From positions 705,001 to 769,000 of the forward strand of contig NZ_CP139957.1 in the NCBI RefSeq assembly GCF_034343125.1: DNA of 64,000 bases, written 5' to 3'. Both the position numbers and the translations under genes were made by a program. The notes beneath the pieces are model-generated. The model saw nothing but the letters and a program-made list of their open reading frames with translations, made no database searches and was not told where the DNA came from. Below, one piece after another: positions 43,932 through 54,452 of this stretch (positions within the stretch are counted from its first letter, which is position 1; every line of letters starts with the position of its first letter). This DNA is from Caldicellulosiruptor danielii. Lineage in GTDB: Bacteria > Bacillota > Thermoanaerobacteria > Caldicellulosiruptorales > Caldicellulosiruptoraceae.

Positions 43932-46664
43932 ATGGCAGATAGAATAATTTATGATTACAAAAAGGAAAAGACCAAAAAAGTTTTGAAAAGAATAGGGCTT
44001 GTTTTGGCACTTTTGATTTTAATTGCTATTGCGTTTTCAATCGCGTTTGATTTGTTTTTAGAGCTAATCCAAATAAGAGAGATTGGTAAGAACTTTGTCA
44101 GCGTGTTTTGGAAAAATTTCTATGTAAAGCTTTCTGTACAAATAATTTCTTTTATTGTATTGTTTTTTATATTCTTTATAAACAACGGAATTGTAAAAAA
44201 GAATGTGGAAAGAATTGTAGGGAAAATTGGCTTTTTAAAGAAAAACATTCTAAACATAATTCTTTCACTTTTCTTGGCGCTTGTGACAAGCAAATATTTA
44301 GAAAACAATCTCTATATAAAGTTTTTGACTTTGACACATTCTAAACCTTTTAATATCAAAGACCCAATTTTCAAAAAAGACATAGGTTACTATGTGTTTG
44401 AAAGACCATTTTTTCTGACCATTGTGAATTTCCTCTTTTTCTTGATGATATTTGTATGTATATACACCGTAGTACTATATGTAGTGCTCTACACTGCTTC
44501 ATTTGTTAGCAAAACAAGTTCATGGAATATTCTATCTGATAAAAAGGTAAGGCTGCATATATTTTTCAACCTCATACTCATATTTGTTGTCAAAATATTT
44601 ACTTTAAAGTACGAAATGGAAGGACTTTTGTACTCATTCTTTGGAGAAGTTGTGGGAGTTGGATATACAGACTATTATATTAGAATGAACTACTTTAAGC
44701 TATCTTATATACTTTTGACTGTGATTATTGCACTTAGCATTTACTTTTTTATTAGAGGAAAGTATTCAACTGTGGGGAAAGTTATGCTTTCTTATATTGT
44801 CTGGGGAATTTTGGGAACTTTAATTGCTGCGGCTTTTCAATATTTTGTTGTGTCTCCAAACGAGCAGGTGTATGAGAGACCGTTTTTAGAAAAAAATATA
44901 AAGTTTACACGACTTGCTTACAATTTAGAAAACATTGAAGAAAAATATTTTCCTATTGACACATCCAACAACATAACTGCAAAAGACATAGAGCAAAATA
45001 GGGCAACAGTGGAAAATATAAGAATAACAGATTTTCCAACCACCTTAGACATTCAAAACCAGATTCAGCGGTTTAAACAGTATTATATCTTCAACGATGC
45101 AGACATTGCAAAATACACCATAAATGGCAGGATAAAATCAGTGTTTATTTCTGCAAGAGAGATAAACTATGATGGTATTCCTACAAAGACATATATAAAT
45201 CAAAAGTTCCAATACACACATGGCTACGGTGTTGTTATGAGTCTTATGACAGAGGTCACTCCAGAGGGTCAGCCAAAGTTCATTATAAAAGACATTCCTG
45301 TAAAAAGCTTAGATGGTGCTCCAAAAGTCACACAGCCACGCATCTATTATGGTGAAAAGACAGACCCGTATGTAATAGTCAACACAAAAGTTGATGAGAT
45401 AGATTACCCGGAAGGTGATTCAAACAAGCTCTATAGATACACCGGTCAGGGTGGAATAAAACTCACACCGCTAAACAGGTTGATATTTTCATATGTATAC
45501 AAAGATTTTAGACTTCTTGTTTCTTCTGCCATAAATTCAAACAGCAAACTTCTAATAAACAGAAACATTGTTCAAAGAGCAAAAAAGGTTGCGCCGTTTT
45601 TGGAGTTTGACTCTGACCCGTATATCCTGATTGATGGGAAAGGTGGTTTAGTGTGGATTTTGGATGCGTACACAAAGACAAGTTATTTTCCATATTCAGA
45701 GCCAACCGAAGAAGGTTTTAATTACATCCGAAACTCTGTAAAGGTTTTAATTGATGCGTACAATGGCACCTTGAAGTTCTATATTGTGGACAAAAGTGAC
45801 CCAATTGTAAATGTCTATAGGAGCATATATCCTCAGCTTTTTGAAAAAGGAGACATTCCAGAAGATATTGCCGAGCACATAAGGTATCCTGAGTATATCT
45901 TTACTGTCCAGGCAAATATCTTAAAAAGGTATCACATGACAAATCCAAATGTGTTCTATAACAAAGAAGACCTGTGGGATTTTGGCAAGCACAAAACACC
46001 TGACGGGTCTATTGACTACATTCCACCATATTATAGCGTAATGAAACTTCCTGATTCGCAAAAAGAAGAAATGATTTTGATGGTGCCATTTACCCCGCTA
46101 AAATACAATACAATGATTGCATGGCTTGCAGCAAAAAGCGACCAAGAAAATTATGGAAAGCTTGTGCTTTACAAGTTTCCGAAAGGCTCAACTGTATATG
46201 GACCCCTGCAGGTAGAGAATATGATTGACCAGGACCCGCAGATATCAAAAGATTTGTCTCTTTGGAACCAGGGAGGTTCTAAGGTAATAAGAGGCAATTT
46301 ATTGGCATTGCCAATAAACCAGAAGATTTTATATATCGAACCCATATATATTGCATCTGACAACGCATCAGCTTTACCAGAGGTAAAAAGAGTGATTGTT
46401 GCCTGCAACGGTAAAGTTGTGATGGGAAACAGCTTAAGTGATGCTCTCACACAGCTAATTGGACAGCAGGGTGCACAAACTATCCAAGAGCTGCAAACAC
46501 CGCAGCAGCAACAAGGTGCTCAGGAGATTCAGAACTTTTCACAGCAGCTTTCAAAATTAAAAGGCATATTTGAGGATGCTAAGAGAGCTTTGCAGGAAGG
46601 CAACTGGGAAGAATTTGGCAAAAAGTTTAAAGAACTTGATGAAATGATGAAAAATATAAAATAA
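43932..46664 (+). CDS. UPF0182 family membrane protein
   Basis: 910 residues. Seven membrane helices in the first ~310 residues (GLVLALLILIAIAFSIAFDL, VQIISFIVLFFIFFINN and others) and a large outside domain with VSPNEQVYERPFLEKNIKFT and SYVYKDFRLLVSSAINSNSK-type blocks, ending in a Gln-rich linker and coiled coil. Family function is unknown. GTGAGGGG precedes the ATG. Confidence 0.93.
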   Translation: MADRIIYDYKKEKTKKVLKRIGLVLALLILIAIAFSIAFDLFLELIQIREIGKNFVSVFWKNFYVKLSVQIISFIVLFFIFFINNGIVKKNVERIVGKIGFLKKNILNIILSLFLALVTSKYLENNLYIKFLTLTHSKPFNIKDPIFKKDIGYYVFERPFFLTIVNFLFFLMIFVCIYTVVLYVVLYTASFVSKTSSWNILSDKKVRLHIFFNLILIFVVKIFTLKYEMEGLLYSFFGEVVGVGYTDYYIRMNYFKLSYILLTVIIALSIYFFIRGKYSTVGKVMLSYIVWGILGTLIAAAFQYFVVSPNEQVYERPFLEKNIKFTRLAYNLENIEEKYFPIDTSNNITAKDIEQNRATVENIRITDFPTTLDIQNQIQRFKQYYIFNDADIAKYTINGRIKSVFISAREINYDGIPTKTYINQKFQYTHGYGVVMSLMTEVTPEGQPKFIIKDIPVKSLDGAPKVTQPRIYYGEKTDPYVIVNTKVDEIDYPEGDSNKLYRYTGQGGIKLTPLNRLIFSYVYKDFRLLVSSAINSNSKLLINRNIVQRAKKVAPFLEFDSDPYILIDGKGGLVWILDAYTKTSYFPYSEPTEEGFNYIRNSVKVLIDAYNGTLKFYIVDKSDPIVNVYRSIYPQLFEKGDIPEDIAEHIRYPEYIFTVQANILKRYHMTNPNVFYNKEDLWDFGKHKTPDGSIDYIPPYYSVMKLPDSQKEEMILMVPFTPLKYNTMIAWLAAKSDQENYGKLVLYKFPKGSTVYGPLQVENMIDQDPQISKDLSLWNQGGSKVIRGNLLALPINQKILYIEPIYIASDNASALPEVKRVIVACNGKVVMGNSLSDALTQLIGQQGAQTIQELQTPQQQQGAQEIQNFSQQLSKLKGIFEDAKRALQEGNWEEFGKKFKELDEMMKNIK

Positions 46665-46672
46665 AATAACAT

Positions 46673-46716
46673 GAGAGGCTCTTTGAGGGGAAACTTCAAA
46701 GAGCCTCTTTAGTTTT
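46673..46716. terminator. Bidirectional terminator between UPF0182 and the permease gene
   Basis: GAGAGGCTCTTTGA pairs with TTCAAAGAGCCTC across a short loop at 46673-46708, with T/A runs on both sides, so it can serve both converging genes. Confidence 0.88.
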
Positions 46717-48013
46717 TCTTTTTGACAGAGAATAGATATACAGGCAAACCAAGAGTAGTAACTAAGATGGAAAAGATTGAATCTGTGGGGTTTGAGAATA
46801 TGTTGTTTACAAGAATGTACAAACCGCTGAAGATTGCAACAAGTGGTGTTATAGGATACAAAAATGTATTATAACCTTCCTTGTTCTTTCCTTCCCTTTT
46901 TCGCTTTATAAATATTCCAATAAAAAACAAAACATAGAATATCCATGTTGAAAACATGGCAAGGTCAGTGAGCCTGTTGAAACTTCGTGTAAATATATAC
47001 AAAACAGAAAGAATATAAACAAGTATGCTGGAGTTCACAGGCGTTGCAAAGCGAGGATGAAGTCTTGAGAATATATTGTTTGCCACAAATTTCTGGTTTG
47101 CTGCCATAGCATATGGAATTCTTATGCCTGTTAAGACAAATCCATTTAATGTTCCAACTATGGAGATAGCTATACCAAGAGAAATAAGGGTCTTTCCGAT
47201 TTGTCCAAACAGCTTTTCAGAAATAATGTTTATAGCATTATCAGATGTTGCTAGCATTTCAATTCCAATGACGTTAATGTAAGCAACATTAACAAGAAGA
47301 TAAACCAACATAACAAAACTCATTCCGAATACCAATACAAATACTAAATTCTTTTTTGCATTTTTCATCTCTCCAGCAACATTTGGTACAGAAAGCCAGC
47401 CATCATAAGCCCATAATGTGGATAAAACTGCAAGGCCAAAGTTTCGGGAATGATAAAAATAAGCATCAAAATTGCCAGTTTCCGTAGGTTTTACTAATCC
47501 AAATAAAATAATTAGAAAAATAGGTATCAACTTCAAAATTGTTGCCAAAAGCTGAAGAGTTCCACCATATTTATTGCCTATAATGTTTATGATAACTATT
47601 GCTGTCAAGATACCTAAAGCTAAGATATCGTGCAATATTTGATTTGCATTTGACATACTTGATACTTGGTCTGCAAACAACACAGATAATGCAGAGAGTA
47701 TGGCAGGTGTGTAAATTAGAGTGTTCATCCAGCCAAACAAAAACGAGATTTCATTCCCATAAATCTTTTCAAGATAGACATAAAGCCCGCCTGTGTGAGG
47801 ATATCTTGCTGAAAACTCAGCAGCAACAAGCGCACCACATAGTGACATCACTCCACCTAAAAACCATGCAAAGAAAATAAAAATAAAACTTCCAGAATAC
47901 TTTGCAACAGGTGTTGCTTTGAAAAATACCCCTGAACCAATTACCATTCCCACAACTAAGGACAGTGCCATCCAAATATTCAGATTTTTCTGCAAAGAAA
48001 TATTGTTTTCCAT
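46709..48013 (-). CDS. APC family amino acid permease
   Basis: 434 residues with 12 helices. The N-terminus MALSLVVGMVIGSGVFFKAT has the GSG substrate-binding loop of APC carriers, and ARYPHTGGLYVYLEKIYG is the conserved helix 2-3 loop. It resembles SteT-type serine/threonine exchangers, though specificity cannot be read from sequence. A GGGGGCG ribosome site precedes the start. Confidence 0.9.
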   Translation of the reverse strand: MENNISLQKNLNIWMALSLVVGMVIGSGVFFKATPVAKYSGSFIFIFFAWFLGGVMSLCGALVAAEFSARYPHTGGLYVYLEKIYGNEISFLFGWMNTLIYTPAILSALSVLFADQVSSMSNANQILHDILALGILTAIVIINIIGNKYGGTLQLLATILKLIPIFLIILFGLVKPTETGNFDAYFYHSRNFGLAVLSTLWAYDGWLSVPNVAGEMKNAKKNLVFVLVFGMSFVMLVYLLVNVAYINVIGIEMLATSDNAINIISEKLFGQIGKTLISLGIAISIVGTLNGFVLTGIRIPYAMAANQKFVANNIFSRLHPRFATPVNSSILVYILSVLYIFTRSFNRLTDLAMFSTWIFYVLFFIGIFIKRKREGKNKEGYNTFLYPITPLVAIFSGLYILVNNIFSNPTDSIFSILVTTLGLPVYLFSVKKKN

Positions 48014-48401
48014 CTTGCGCCCCCTTTTGGAAAAGTTGCTTCAAAAACTGCAGAAGCTTTGTTGCATTTAGCTAAAAATATAGCACATGAAAAACCTTTG
48101 CGCAAGAGAGAGATATGCCTGTGAGTCTTGTGGTAGTGGTTTATTTTGAAATGATTTTTGTACATTTTTAATAGTTTCATAACAATTTGTAGATTGACTC
48201 AACAATCTAATTAGTTTAAATTTTAAATAAATTATAGTGACAAAATATCTGAGTTATATTATAATAATTAATAAAAGGCATCAAAATCAAATACAAAATC
48301 ACATAAAAACAAAACTATTTAACTTCAGCTTCAAAAATCAAGCACAATTAAACATAAAAGCAAAATTGCACGAATATTAATTGTGGGAAGGGGCATAAAT
48401 T
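48014..48401. other. Intergenic region between divergent genes
   Basis: No gene is seen in these 388 bases. On the plus strand TTGACT at 48194-48199 and TAAATT at 48217-48222 form a weak promoter candidate for the aldolase operon. Several related A/T-rich strings (AAATCAAATAC, AAATCAAGCAC, AACATAAAAGCAAAA) occur at 48290-48355; I see no clear palindromic operator. Confidence 0.5.
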
Positions 48402-49688
48402 ATGAATTTTGAACTACTACATCCAGCCGACCAGATAGTTATGATAATGGAAAGAATATACGGCTATGGTATGACAACAACGTCAGGTGGCAACATATCA
48501 ATTAAAGATGACAACGACGATATATGGATTACACCTTCTGGCATAGATAAAGGAAGTTTAAAGAGCAACGATATAGTCCAGGTAAAGGAAGATGGAGAGA
48601 TTATTGGCAAATACAAACCTTCTGTTGAACTTCCGTTTCATGAGATGGTATACCGTGCAAGGCCTGATATAAAAGCAATAATTCATGCGCACCCACCGGC
48701 GATTATGGCGTTTTCGCTTGCGCGCAAAATTCCAAACACCAAGCTTATTCCAAATGTTCATCTGATATGTGGTGAAGTTGAATTGATTGACTATGCTTTG
48801 CCGGGAAGCACTGAGCTTGGTCAGAAGATAGCTGAGACCTTCAAAAGAGGAATATCAACAGCCATATTGGCAAACCACGGGATTGTTGTAGGGGCAGAAA
48901 ATCTTTTCAAAGCGTTTATGGCATTTGAAACACTTGATTTTTGTGCTCAGCTTGAGATAAGAGCAAAACTCATTGGTGAGCCAAAACCACTTAGACCCAA
49001 AGACATTGAGATTTCAAAAGCAAAACAGGATATTCAAATGGATGAGTTCATTCCAAAAACATATTCAAGTTTCGAAAGACTGTCAAGAAAGAAGATGTGT
49101 GAGCTGATCCATAGAGCGTATGACCAGAGACTTTTTACAAGCACGCAAGGAACATTTTCCCAAAGGCTTAGCAGCAATTCTTTTATTATCACACCATACA
49201 TGGTGGATAGAAAATACATTCAGCCAGAAGATATTGTTAGGATAGAAAATGGGTACAAGGAGGCTGGGAAAAGGCCGAGCAGGTCAGTGCTGTTGCACAA
49301 GTTCATTTATGAAAAACATCCTGATGTCAACGCGATAATCATTGCTCATCCGCCAAACATAATGGCTTTTGCAGTGACAGAAAATGAGTTTAATTCAAAA
49401 ACAATACCCGAAACTTATATTTCTCTCAGAAACGTTAAAAAGATTCCGTTTGGTTCATCTTTTATGCAGCCAAAAATGACAGCAGATGTGTTTTCTAAAG
49501 AGACACCAGCTGTGATTGTGGAAAATGACTGTGTAATTGTTGTTGGTAAAGATCTTTTAGATGCATTTGACAAGCTTGAGGTGCTGGAATTTACTGCAAA
49601 GGCTATCATAGATGCAAAGAGGTTGGGTGATGTTGTTTTAATTAACCAAGAGGAAATTGAAGAGATAGAAAGAGCATTTAAACTGTGA
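48402..49688 (+). CDS. Tandem class II aldolase/adducin protein with a degenerate second half
   Basis: 428 residues made of two aldolase/adducin domains. The first half keeps the zinc ligands (IIHAHPPAI and LANHGIVVG) and the acid in YKPSVELPFHE. In the second half the same positions read IIIAHPPNI, VENDCVIVVG and RPSRSVLLHKF, so most ligands and the acid are lost. Class II aldolases split sugar phosphates such as fuculose-1-P or ribulose-5-P epimers. GGGAAGGGG precedes ATG 48402. It is in an operon with the next aldolase gene. Confidence 0.85.
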   Translation: MNFELLHPADQIVMIMERIYGYGMTTTSGGNISIKDDNDDIWITPSGIDKGSLKSNDIVQVKEDGEIIGKYKPSVELPFHEMVYRARPDIKAIIHAHPPAIMAFSLARKIPNTKLIPNVHLICGEVELIDYALPGSTELGQKIAETFKRGISTAILANHGIVVGAENLFKAFMAFETLDFCAQLEIRAKLIGEPKPLRPKDIEISKAKQDIQMDEFIPKTYSSFERLSRKKMCELIHRAYDQRLFTSTQGTFSQRLSSNSFIITPYMVDRKYIQPEDIVRIENGYKEAGKRPSRSVLLHKFIYEKHPDVNAIIIAHPPNIMAFAVTENEFNSKTIPETYISLRNVKKIPFGSSFMQPKMTADVFSKETPAVIVENDCVIVVGKDLLDAFDKLEVLEFTAKAIIDAKRLGDVVLINQEEIEEIERAFKL

Positions 49689-49714
49689 AAAAATATTTTG
49701 AAAGGGTTGATGAG

Positions 49715-50764
49715 ATGGAAAAAAGTAAAAATTTGCATGAGCTTGTATGGCTGTGCAAGACAATTGGCAGAAAGATTGACTATGTTCAGGGTGGCGGGGG
49801 AAATATTTCTGTAAAGCTTGATTCTCACTATATGGCGATAAAAGCGTCTGGTTTTAGGCTTGACCAGGTGACAGAAAATGACGGGTATGTGATTGTAGAC
49901 TATCAAAAAATAAAAAGCTTTTATGAGAATGTCAATCTTTCACAGAATAAAGACTATGATAAAGAAAGTCTTGATATTGCTCAAAAAAGTAGTTTAAGTT
50001 TTCCTGGGAAAGTTTTAAGACCATCGGTAGAGGTAGGGTTTCACTCAGTCCTTGATAGGTATGTCATCCACTCTCATTCTGTATACGTTAATATCTTGGC
50101 TTGTTCACGTGAAGGCAGGCAGCTGTGCTACCGAATTTTTAAAGATGAAAATTTTAACTTTATCTGGTTACCTTATATCAATCCTGGTTTTTTATTGACT
50201 ATTGAAATTGTAAACCAGCTAAAAAAGTTTCCACCCGCAGATAAAAGACCAAAGGTAATCTTCATGGAAAATCATGGACTTATTGTGTCTTCAGATAATT
50301 TGAAAGAAGCCTATGATGTGCACGAAAAGGTTAACCTTTTGATAAAAAGGTGGTTCAAAATAAGAGGGCGATATCCTTCTGCTGTGCTAAAACAAATTGG
50401 GGATAACAAATACCAGAGCAAAACAAGGTTTATCTTGGATTTTATAAAGTCAGAAAAGTTTGATGTTGTACTATTTGAAAGATATCCTCTTTATCCTGAC
50501 CAGCTTGTTTATGTAAACTCAAATCTGTATACAGAAAATCCAAAGATAGAAATAGATTTACAAAAAGGCAAGGTTGTTTACAATGCTGCCTATTCAGAGG
50601 CAATTGCAACTGAAGAGACTTTGCTTGCTTATCTTTATGTGATAGCCAAAATAAACAAGTTTGGTCTTACTATAAAAACTATGTCAGAGGATGAAATGGA
50701 GTATATCAAAAACTGGGAGAGCGAAAAATATAGAAAAGAACTACTAAAGAAAATGGTAAAATAA
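49715..50764 (+). CDS. Class II aldolase/adducin family protein (RhaD-like)
   Basis: About 349 residues. An aldolase domain with QGGGGNISVKLDS, the zinc site in YVIHSHSVYVNIL and MENHGLIVSS, and an acid in RPSVEVGFHSVL, followed by a ~120-residue C-terminal extension like those of RhaD/YuxG-type proteins. ATG 49715 has AAAGGG eight bases upstream; GTG 49685, overlapping the previous stop, is a possible longer start. The substrate is likely a phosphorylated deoxy-sugar or ketose, given rhaA nearby. Confidence 0.82.
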   Translation: MEKSKNLHELVWLCKTIGRKIDYVQGGGGNISVKLDSHYMAIKASGFRLDQVTENDGYVIVDYQKIKSFYENVNLSQNKDYDKESLDIAQKSSLSFPGKVLRPSVEVGFHSVLDRYVIHSHSVYVNILACSREGRQLCYRIFKDENFNFIWLPYINPGFLLTIEIVNQLKKFPPADKRPKVIFMENHGLIVSSDNLKEAYDVHEKVNLLIKRWFKIRGRYPSAVLKQIGDNKYQSKTRFILDFIKSEKFDVVLFERYPLYPDQLVYVNSNLYTENPKIEIDLQKGKVVYNAAYSEAIATEETLLAYLYVIAKINKFGLTIKTMSEDEMEYIKNWESEKYRKELLKKMVK

Positions 50765-50765
50765 G

Positions 50766-50803
50766 AAGGCAACAAGCATTCTTGGCCGCTTGTTGCCTTT
50801 TGT
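50766..50803. terminator. Bidirectional terminator
   Basis: AAGGCAACAAGC at 50766-50777 pairs with GCTTGTTGCCTT at 50788-50799, followed by TTGTTC. It stands between the convergent aldolase and PHP genes. Confidence 0.88.
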
Positions 50804-50823
50804 TCTGTTAAAAAGACTCACTT

Positions 50824-52126
50824 TTAATCTGGTATTGACCACATTTTAAGACCAATATTTTTAAAATATTCTATTCTGTCATTTAAATCTGGAAATTTTT
50901 CTTGCATTTTATCTGAGAAAAATCCAAGTTCTTTGTCCTCTGTTGCCATTATCTCATGTCCAATCAAAGCCCATGTAGTATCTATTAGATGTTTGAACTC
51001 ATCCTGCTTTAATGCTCCACATATAAAACTTTGGGCGGGGTGAATTTATGTCTTCCCCACTTATCTGAAGAAAATTATACCTATCGCAAAGATATTTGAC
51101 TCTTTTTAGCTGAGTAAGAGTATTTCTTGATGGCATGTATGTTACTGCTTTTATGCCAAGCTCGTTTAAGACCTCAAACAAAAGCTCAAGATAATCATCT
51201 TCAAATTTTTCACTTCTTTTATCGCCTGTGACAGATTCAATAACATCACCAAGGTAGGCGTATGCAAGTATTGCACCTATGTCTTTTGAAAACTCAACAA
51301 CATCTTTTATATCTGGGCACTCATCCGTGGCATTTATATAGAACTTTGGAGTAAAATCACTTTTTAGAAGACCTAACAGGTCATATTCATAAAAAGGGTT
51401 TTGCTCATCGCTGAGAAGACCTTCTACCTTTTTGCTAATCTCAATTTTCAATTCGTCTTTAAGAAAATTTATCAATTTCTTTCCCTTGCCAACTCTTTCA
51501 ATGAGTTTTTTTGCAAGAGCAAAAAGTATGTGTCTTTCTGTAACAGTACCCCCTTCTTTATATTTTGAAATACTTACAACATCCTTTTCAAAATCCAAAG
51601 CAATTTCGTACTTTGAAAGAAGATTATTAATGTTTTCCACCATCAGCCTATTTCTTTTCATCCTTCTTTCGATATATGGCTTGAAAAAGTTCATTACAGT
51701 TTCAATTTTGTTATGAGGAATTCCATGAATTGCAACATATGCAATAGAATGCTGGTCAGGATTATTTATCTTCTTGTTTGAGAGCAAAGTTTTTGAAAAG
51801 TCAGCTCTGCACTCAACCCCTATGGTTGTTGCAATACCTGCTATTTTACCGGCACAAATAAATTCAATGCTACCTGCTATGGTATCATGGTCCATTATAC
51901 CTGCAGTTGGAAGACCGCTTTTTGCCGCCATGTAGATTGCCTTTGAAGGAGAATATGGTGAAAATGAGAAAAATGTATGTATGTGATTGTTAGTGACGCT
52001 ATTTTTTGGTGGCAGGACAATCTTGCCTTGCCTGACAAGCTCAAAGAACTTTGAGAGAGTTTCAAGTCTTCTCTCCTTATTTTCATGATTTAGATCTTTT
52101 TCAAGCTCAAACACAACTTGTGCCAT
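50824..52126 (-). pseudogene. PHP-domain metal-dependent hydrolase, frameshifted near the C-terminus
   Basis: The PHP metal motifs are present: NNHIHTFFSFSPYSPS, GIMDHDTIAGS and TTIGVECRADF. Reading on the minus strand stops early at KFYMWSIKAG. The expected end (SFICGALKQDEFKHLIDTTW, on to NIGLKMWSIPD) continues in another frame to TAA at 50824-50826. One extra C in CGCCC (plus strand GGGCG at 51033-51037) explains the shift; repaired length is 433 residues. PHP proteins hydrolyse phosphoesters; the substrate here is unknown. It lies in the same minus-strand unit as the SDR gene. Confidence 0.82.
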
Positions 52127-52154
52127 GTTTCAAATCTTTCTCCTTTTTAAAGAT

Positions 52155-52934
52155 TTATCTCATTTCCTGACCACCTGTTACATTTATAGCCTGCCCTGTC
52201 ATGTAGCTTGCCTCATCAGATGCTAAAAATACGAGCACATTTGCAACATCGTCATATGTGCATGCGCGCCTGAGCGGCACCTGGTTCAAATACTTTTCTC
52301 TAATCTGTTCTGGTGTAAGTCCTTGGTTTTTGGAGTACTGTTCATAAAGACTGTTTACCCACAAAGGCGAGTCAAGAAGATTCCCTGGACATATTGCGTT
52401 TACTCTAATCCCATACTCTGCAAGCTCAAGTGCCAAGCTCTGTGTAAGACCAATTCCCCCAAACTTAGATGCAGAATATGCAGAGTTTTTGTATGAACCC
52501 TTCTTTCCGGACTTACTATTAATCTGTATTATATTTCCCTTTCGGCGAGGAATCATAACCCTTGCTGCGGCTCTTGCACACAAGAAATATCCAATGAGGT
52601 TTACATCGATTACCTTTTTCCACTCAGCAAGCGAAAATTCTGTAATAGGCTTTGCAATCAGTATTCCAGCATTTGCAACCATCAAATCAAGCTGACCAAA
52701 AGTTTCAATTGTCTTGTCGACCATTGCTTCAACCTCTTGTTCGTTTGTAACATCACACTTTACAGCAATGGCACAAGATAGCTCGCTTGCAACTTTCTGA
52801 GCACCTTCCAAGTTTATATCCGCAACAACTACCTTGCATCCTTCTTTGTCAAGCCTTCTTGCAAGTGCTTCACCGAGTCCCTGAGCAGCCCCTGTGACAA
52901 TCGCAACCTGGCCTTCTAATCTCCTGCAGTTCAT
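52155..52934 (-). CDS. Short-chain dehydrogenase, sorbitol-6-phosphate dehydrogenase-like
   Basis: 259 residues. Cofactor motif VTGAAQGLGEAL, NAG motif MVANAGIL and the catalytic Tyr and Lys in SAYSASKFGG; the acid of VVVADINLEG favours NAD. The middle and the C-terminal ASYMTGQAINVTGGQEMR resemble SrlD/GutD polyol-phosphate dehydrogenases. ATG at 52934 follows AAGGGGG; the frame's earlier Met overlaps that site. It is divergent to the zinc dehydrogenase gene. Confidence 0.85.
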   Translation of the reverse strand: MNCRRLEGQVAIVTGAAQGLGEALARRLDKEGCKVVVADINLEGAQKVASELSCAIAVKCDVTNEQEVEAMVDKTIETFGQLDLMVANAGILIAKPITEFSLAEWKKVIDVNLIGYFLCARAAARVMIPRRKGNIIQINSKSGKKGSYKNSAYSASKFGGIGLTQSLALELAEYGIRVNAICPGNLLDSPLWVNSLYEQYSKNQGLTPEQIREKYLNQVPLRRACTYDDVANVLVFLASDEASYMTGQAINVTGGQEMR

Positions 52935-53140
52935 ATTATAAAACCCCCTTTGATATTGTTTTAACATGTTGTCTTTTTGCTCTATCTAAAATCAATTATA
53001 CAATATGTGTTGTGTTTATGTCTATATCAATTTGATTTGTTTTTGACTTTATTGATTTTTTGGCTAAGATGTATTATCATTATCTTATAAAAACCCTGAT
53101 GTTATAAATAATATTTTGATTTATGAAGGAGGATATAAAA

Positions 53141-54408
53141 ATGAAGACAAAAGCTGTGAGATTATATGGCAAAAACGACTTGAGACTTGAAGAATTTGAA
53201 CTTCCACCAATAAGAGAAAACGAAATCCTGGCAAAAGTAATTTCTGATAGTCTTTGCATGTCTTCTTACAAGGCAGCAATTCAAGGAAGTGAGCACAAAA
53301 GAGTACCAAAAGACATAGACAAAAACCCGGTTATAGTAGGTCATGAATTTTGTGGGCAGATAATAGAAGTGGGTAAAAAATGGCAGGATAAGTTCAAGCC
53401 AGGTGACAAGTTTACAGTTCAACCTGCGCTTAACCTCAAAGACAATCCGTATGCAGCACCGGGATATTCGTTTAAGTACATTGGTGGTGATGCGACATAC
53501 ATAATTATTCCGAATGAGGTGATGGAGCAAAACTGTCTTTTAAAGTATGAGGGCGATGCTTTCTTTTACGGCTCACTGGCAGAACCAATGTCATGCATTA
53601 TTGGGCGCATTTCATGCAAACTACCACACCCAGCCAGGTAAGTATATACACAAAATGGGTACGTTAGAAAACGGTTTTATGGCAATCTTAGCAGGTGCAG
53701 GTCCAATGGGACTTGGGGCTATTGACTATGCTGTTCACGGACCTAAACCACCAAAGGTGCTTGTTGTGACAGATATAAACCAGGAAAGGTTAGATAGAGC
53801 AGCCTCAATATATACTCAAGAGGATGCTAAAAAGCATGGAGTTGACCTTTATTATGTCAATACTGCCAATATAGATAATGTTGAGAATTATCTTCTTTCA
53901 TTTACTAATGGCAGAGGTTTTGACGACGTGTTTGTCTTTGCCCCAGTCAGAGAACTTGTTGAACTTGCAGATAAAATTCTTGCAAGAGATGGGTGCCTAA
54001 ACTTTTTTGCAGGACCGAGCGATCCCAATTTTTCAGCACTTTTGAACTTTTACAATGTCCATTACAACTCAACGCACGTTGTTGGAACAAGTGGTGGCAA
54101 TACAGATGATATGATTGAAGCTCTTGATTTGATGGCGAAAGGTATTGTTAATCCTGCTGCAATGATTACTCATATTGGAGGGCTTAACTGTGTTGCACAA
54201 ACAACCTTAAATCTTCCCAAAATCCCCGGGCGGGAAAAAGCTTATATACACAAACATTGAGCTTGACCTTGTGGCAATAGAAGATTTCAAAGAAAAAGGC
54301 AAGGAAGACCCTCTTTTTACAGAGCTTGCAAAGATTGTTGAAAAAAACAATGGTCTTTGGTGCAAAGAGGCAGAAGATTTTCTTTTAGAGAATGCTAAAA
54401 AGATTTGA
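53141..54408 (+). pseudogene. Zinc-dependent polyol dehydrogenase (L-sorbose-1-phosphate reductase-like), two frameshifts
   Basis: The MDR fold is clear: RENEILAKVISDSLCMSSYK, GHEFCGQIIEVG, KPGDKFTVQPAL, then the Rossmann AILAGAGPMGLGAIDYAV and VLVVTDINQERLDRA. Two shifts break it. At 53603-53607 GGGCG replaces the expected GGCG (protein SCIIGAFHANYHTQPGKYI), and at 54228-54232 the same change occurs (protein IPGGKKLIYTNIELD). Removing one G at each gives 421 residues ending at TGA 54406-54408. The closest type is the L-sorbose-1-phosphate reductase group. AAGGAGGAT precedes the ATG. Confidence 0.88.
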
Positions 54409-54452
54409 CAGTTAAAATTGAGTATTAACATTATGAAAGGAAGATATGTAAA

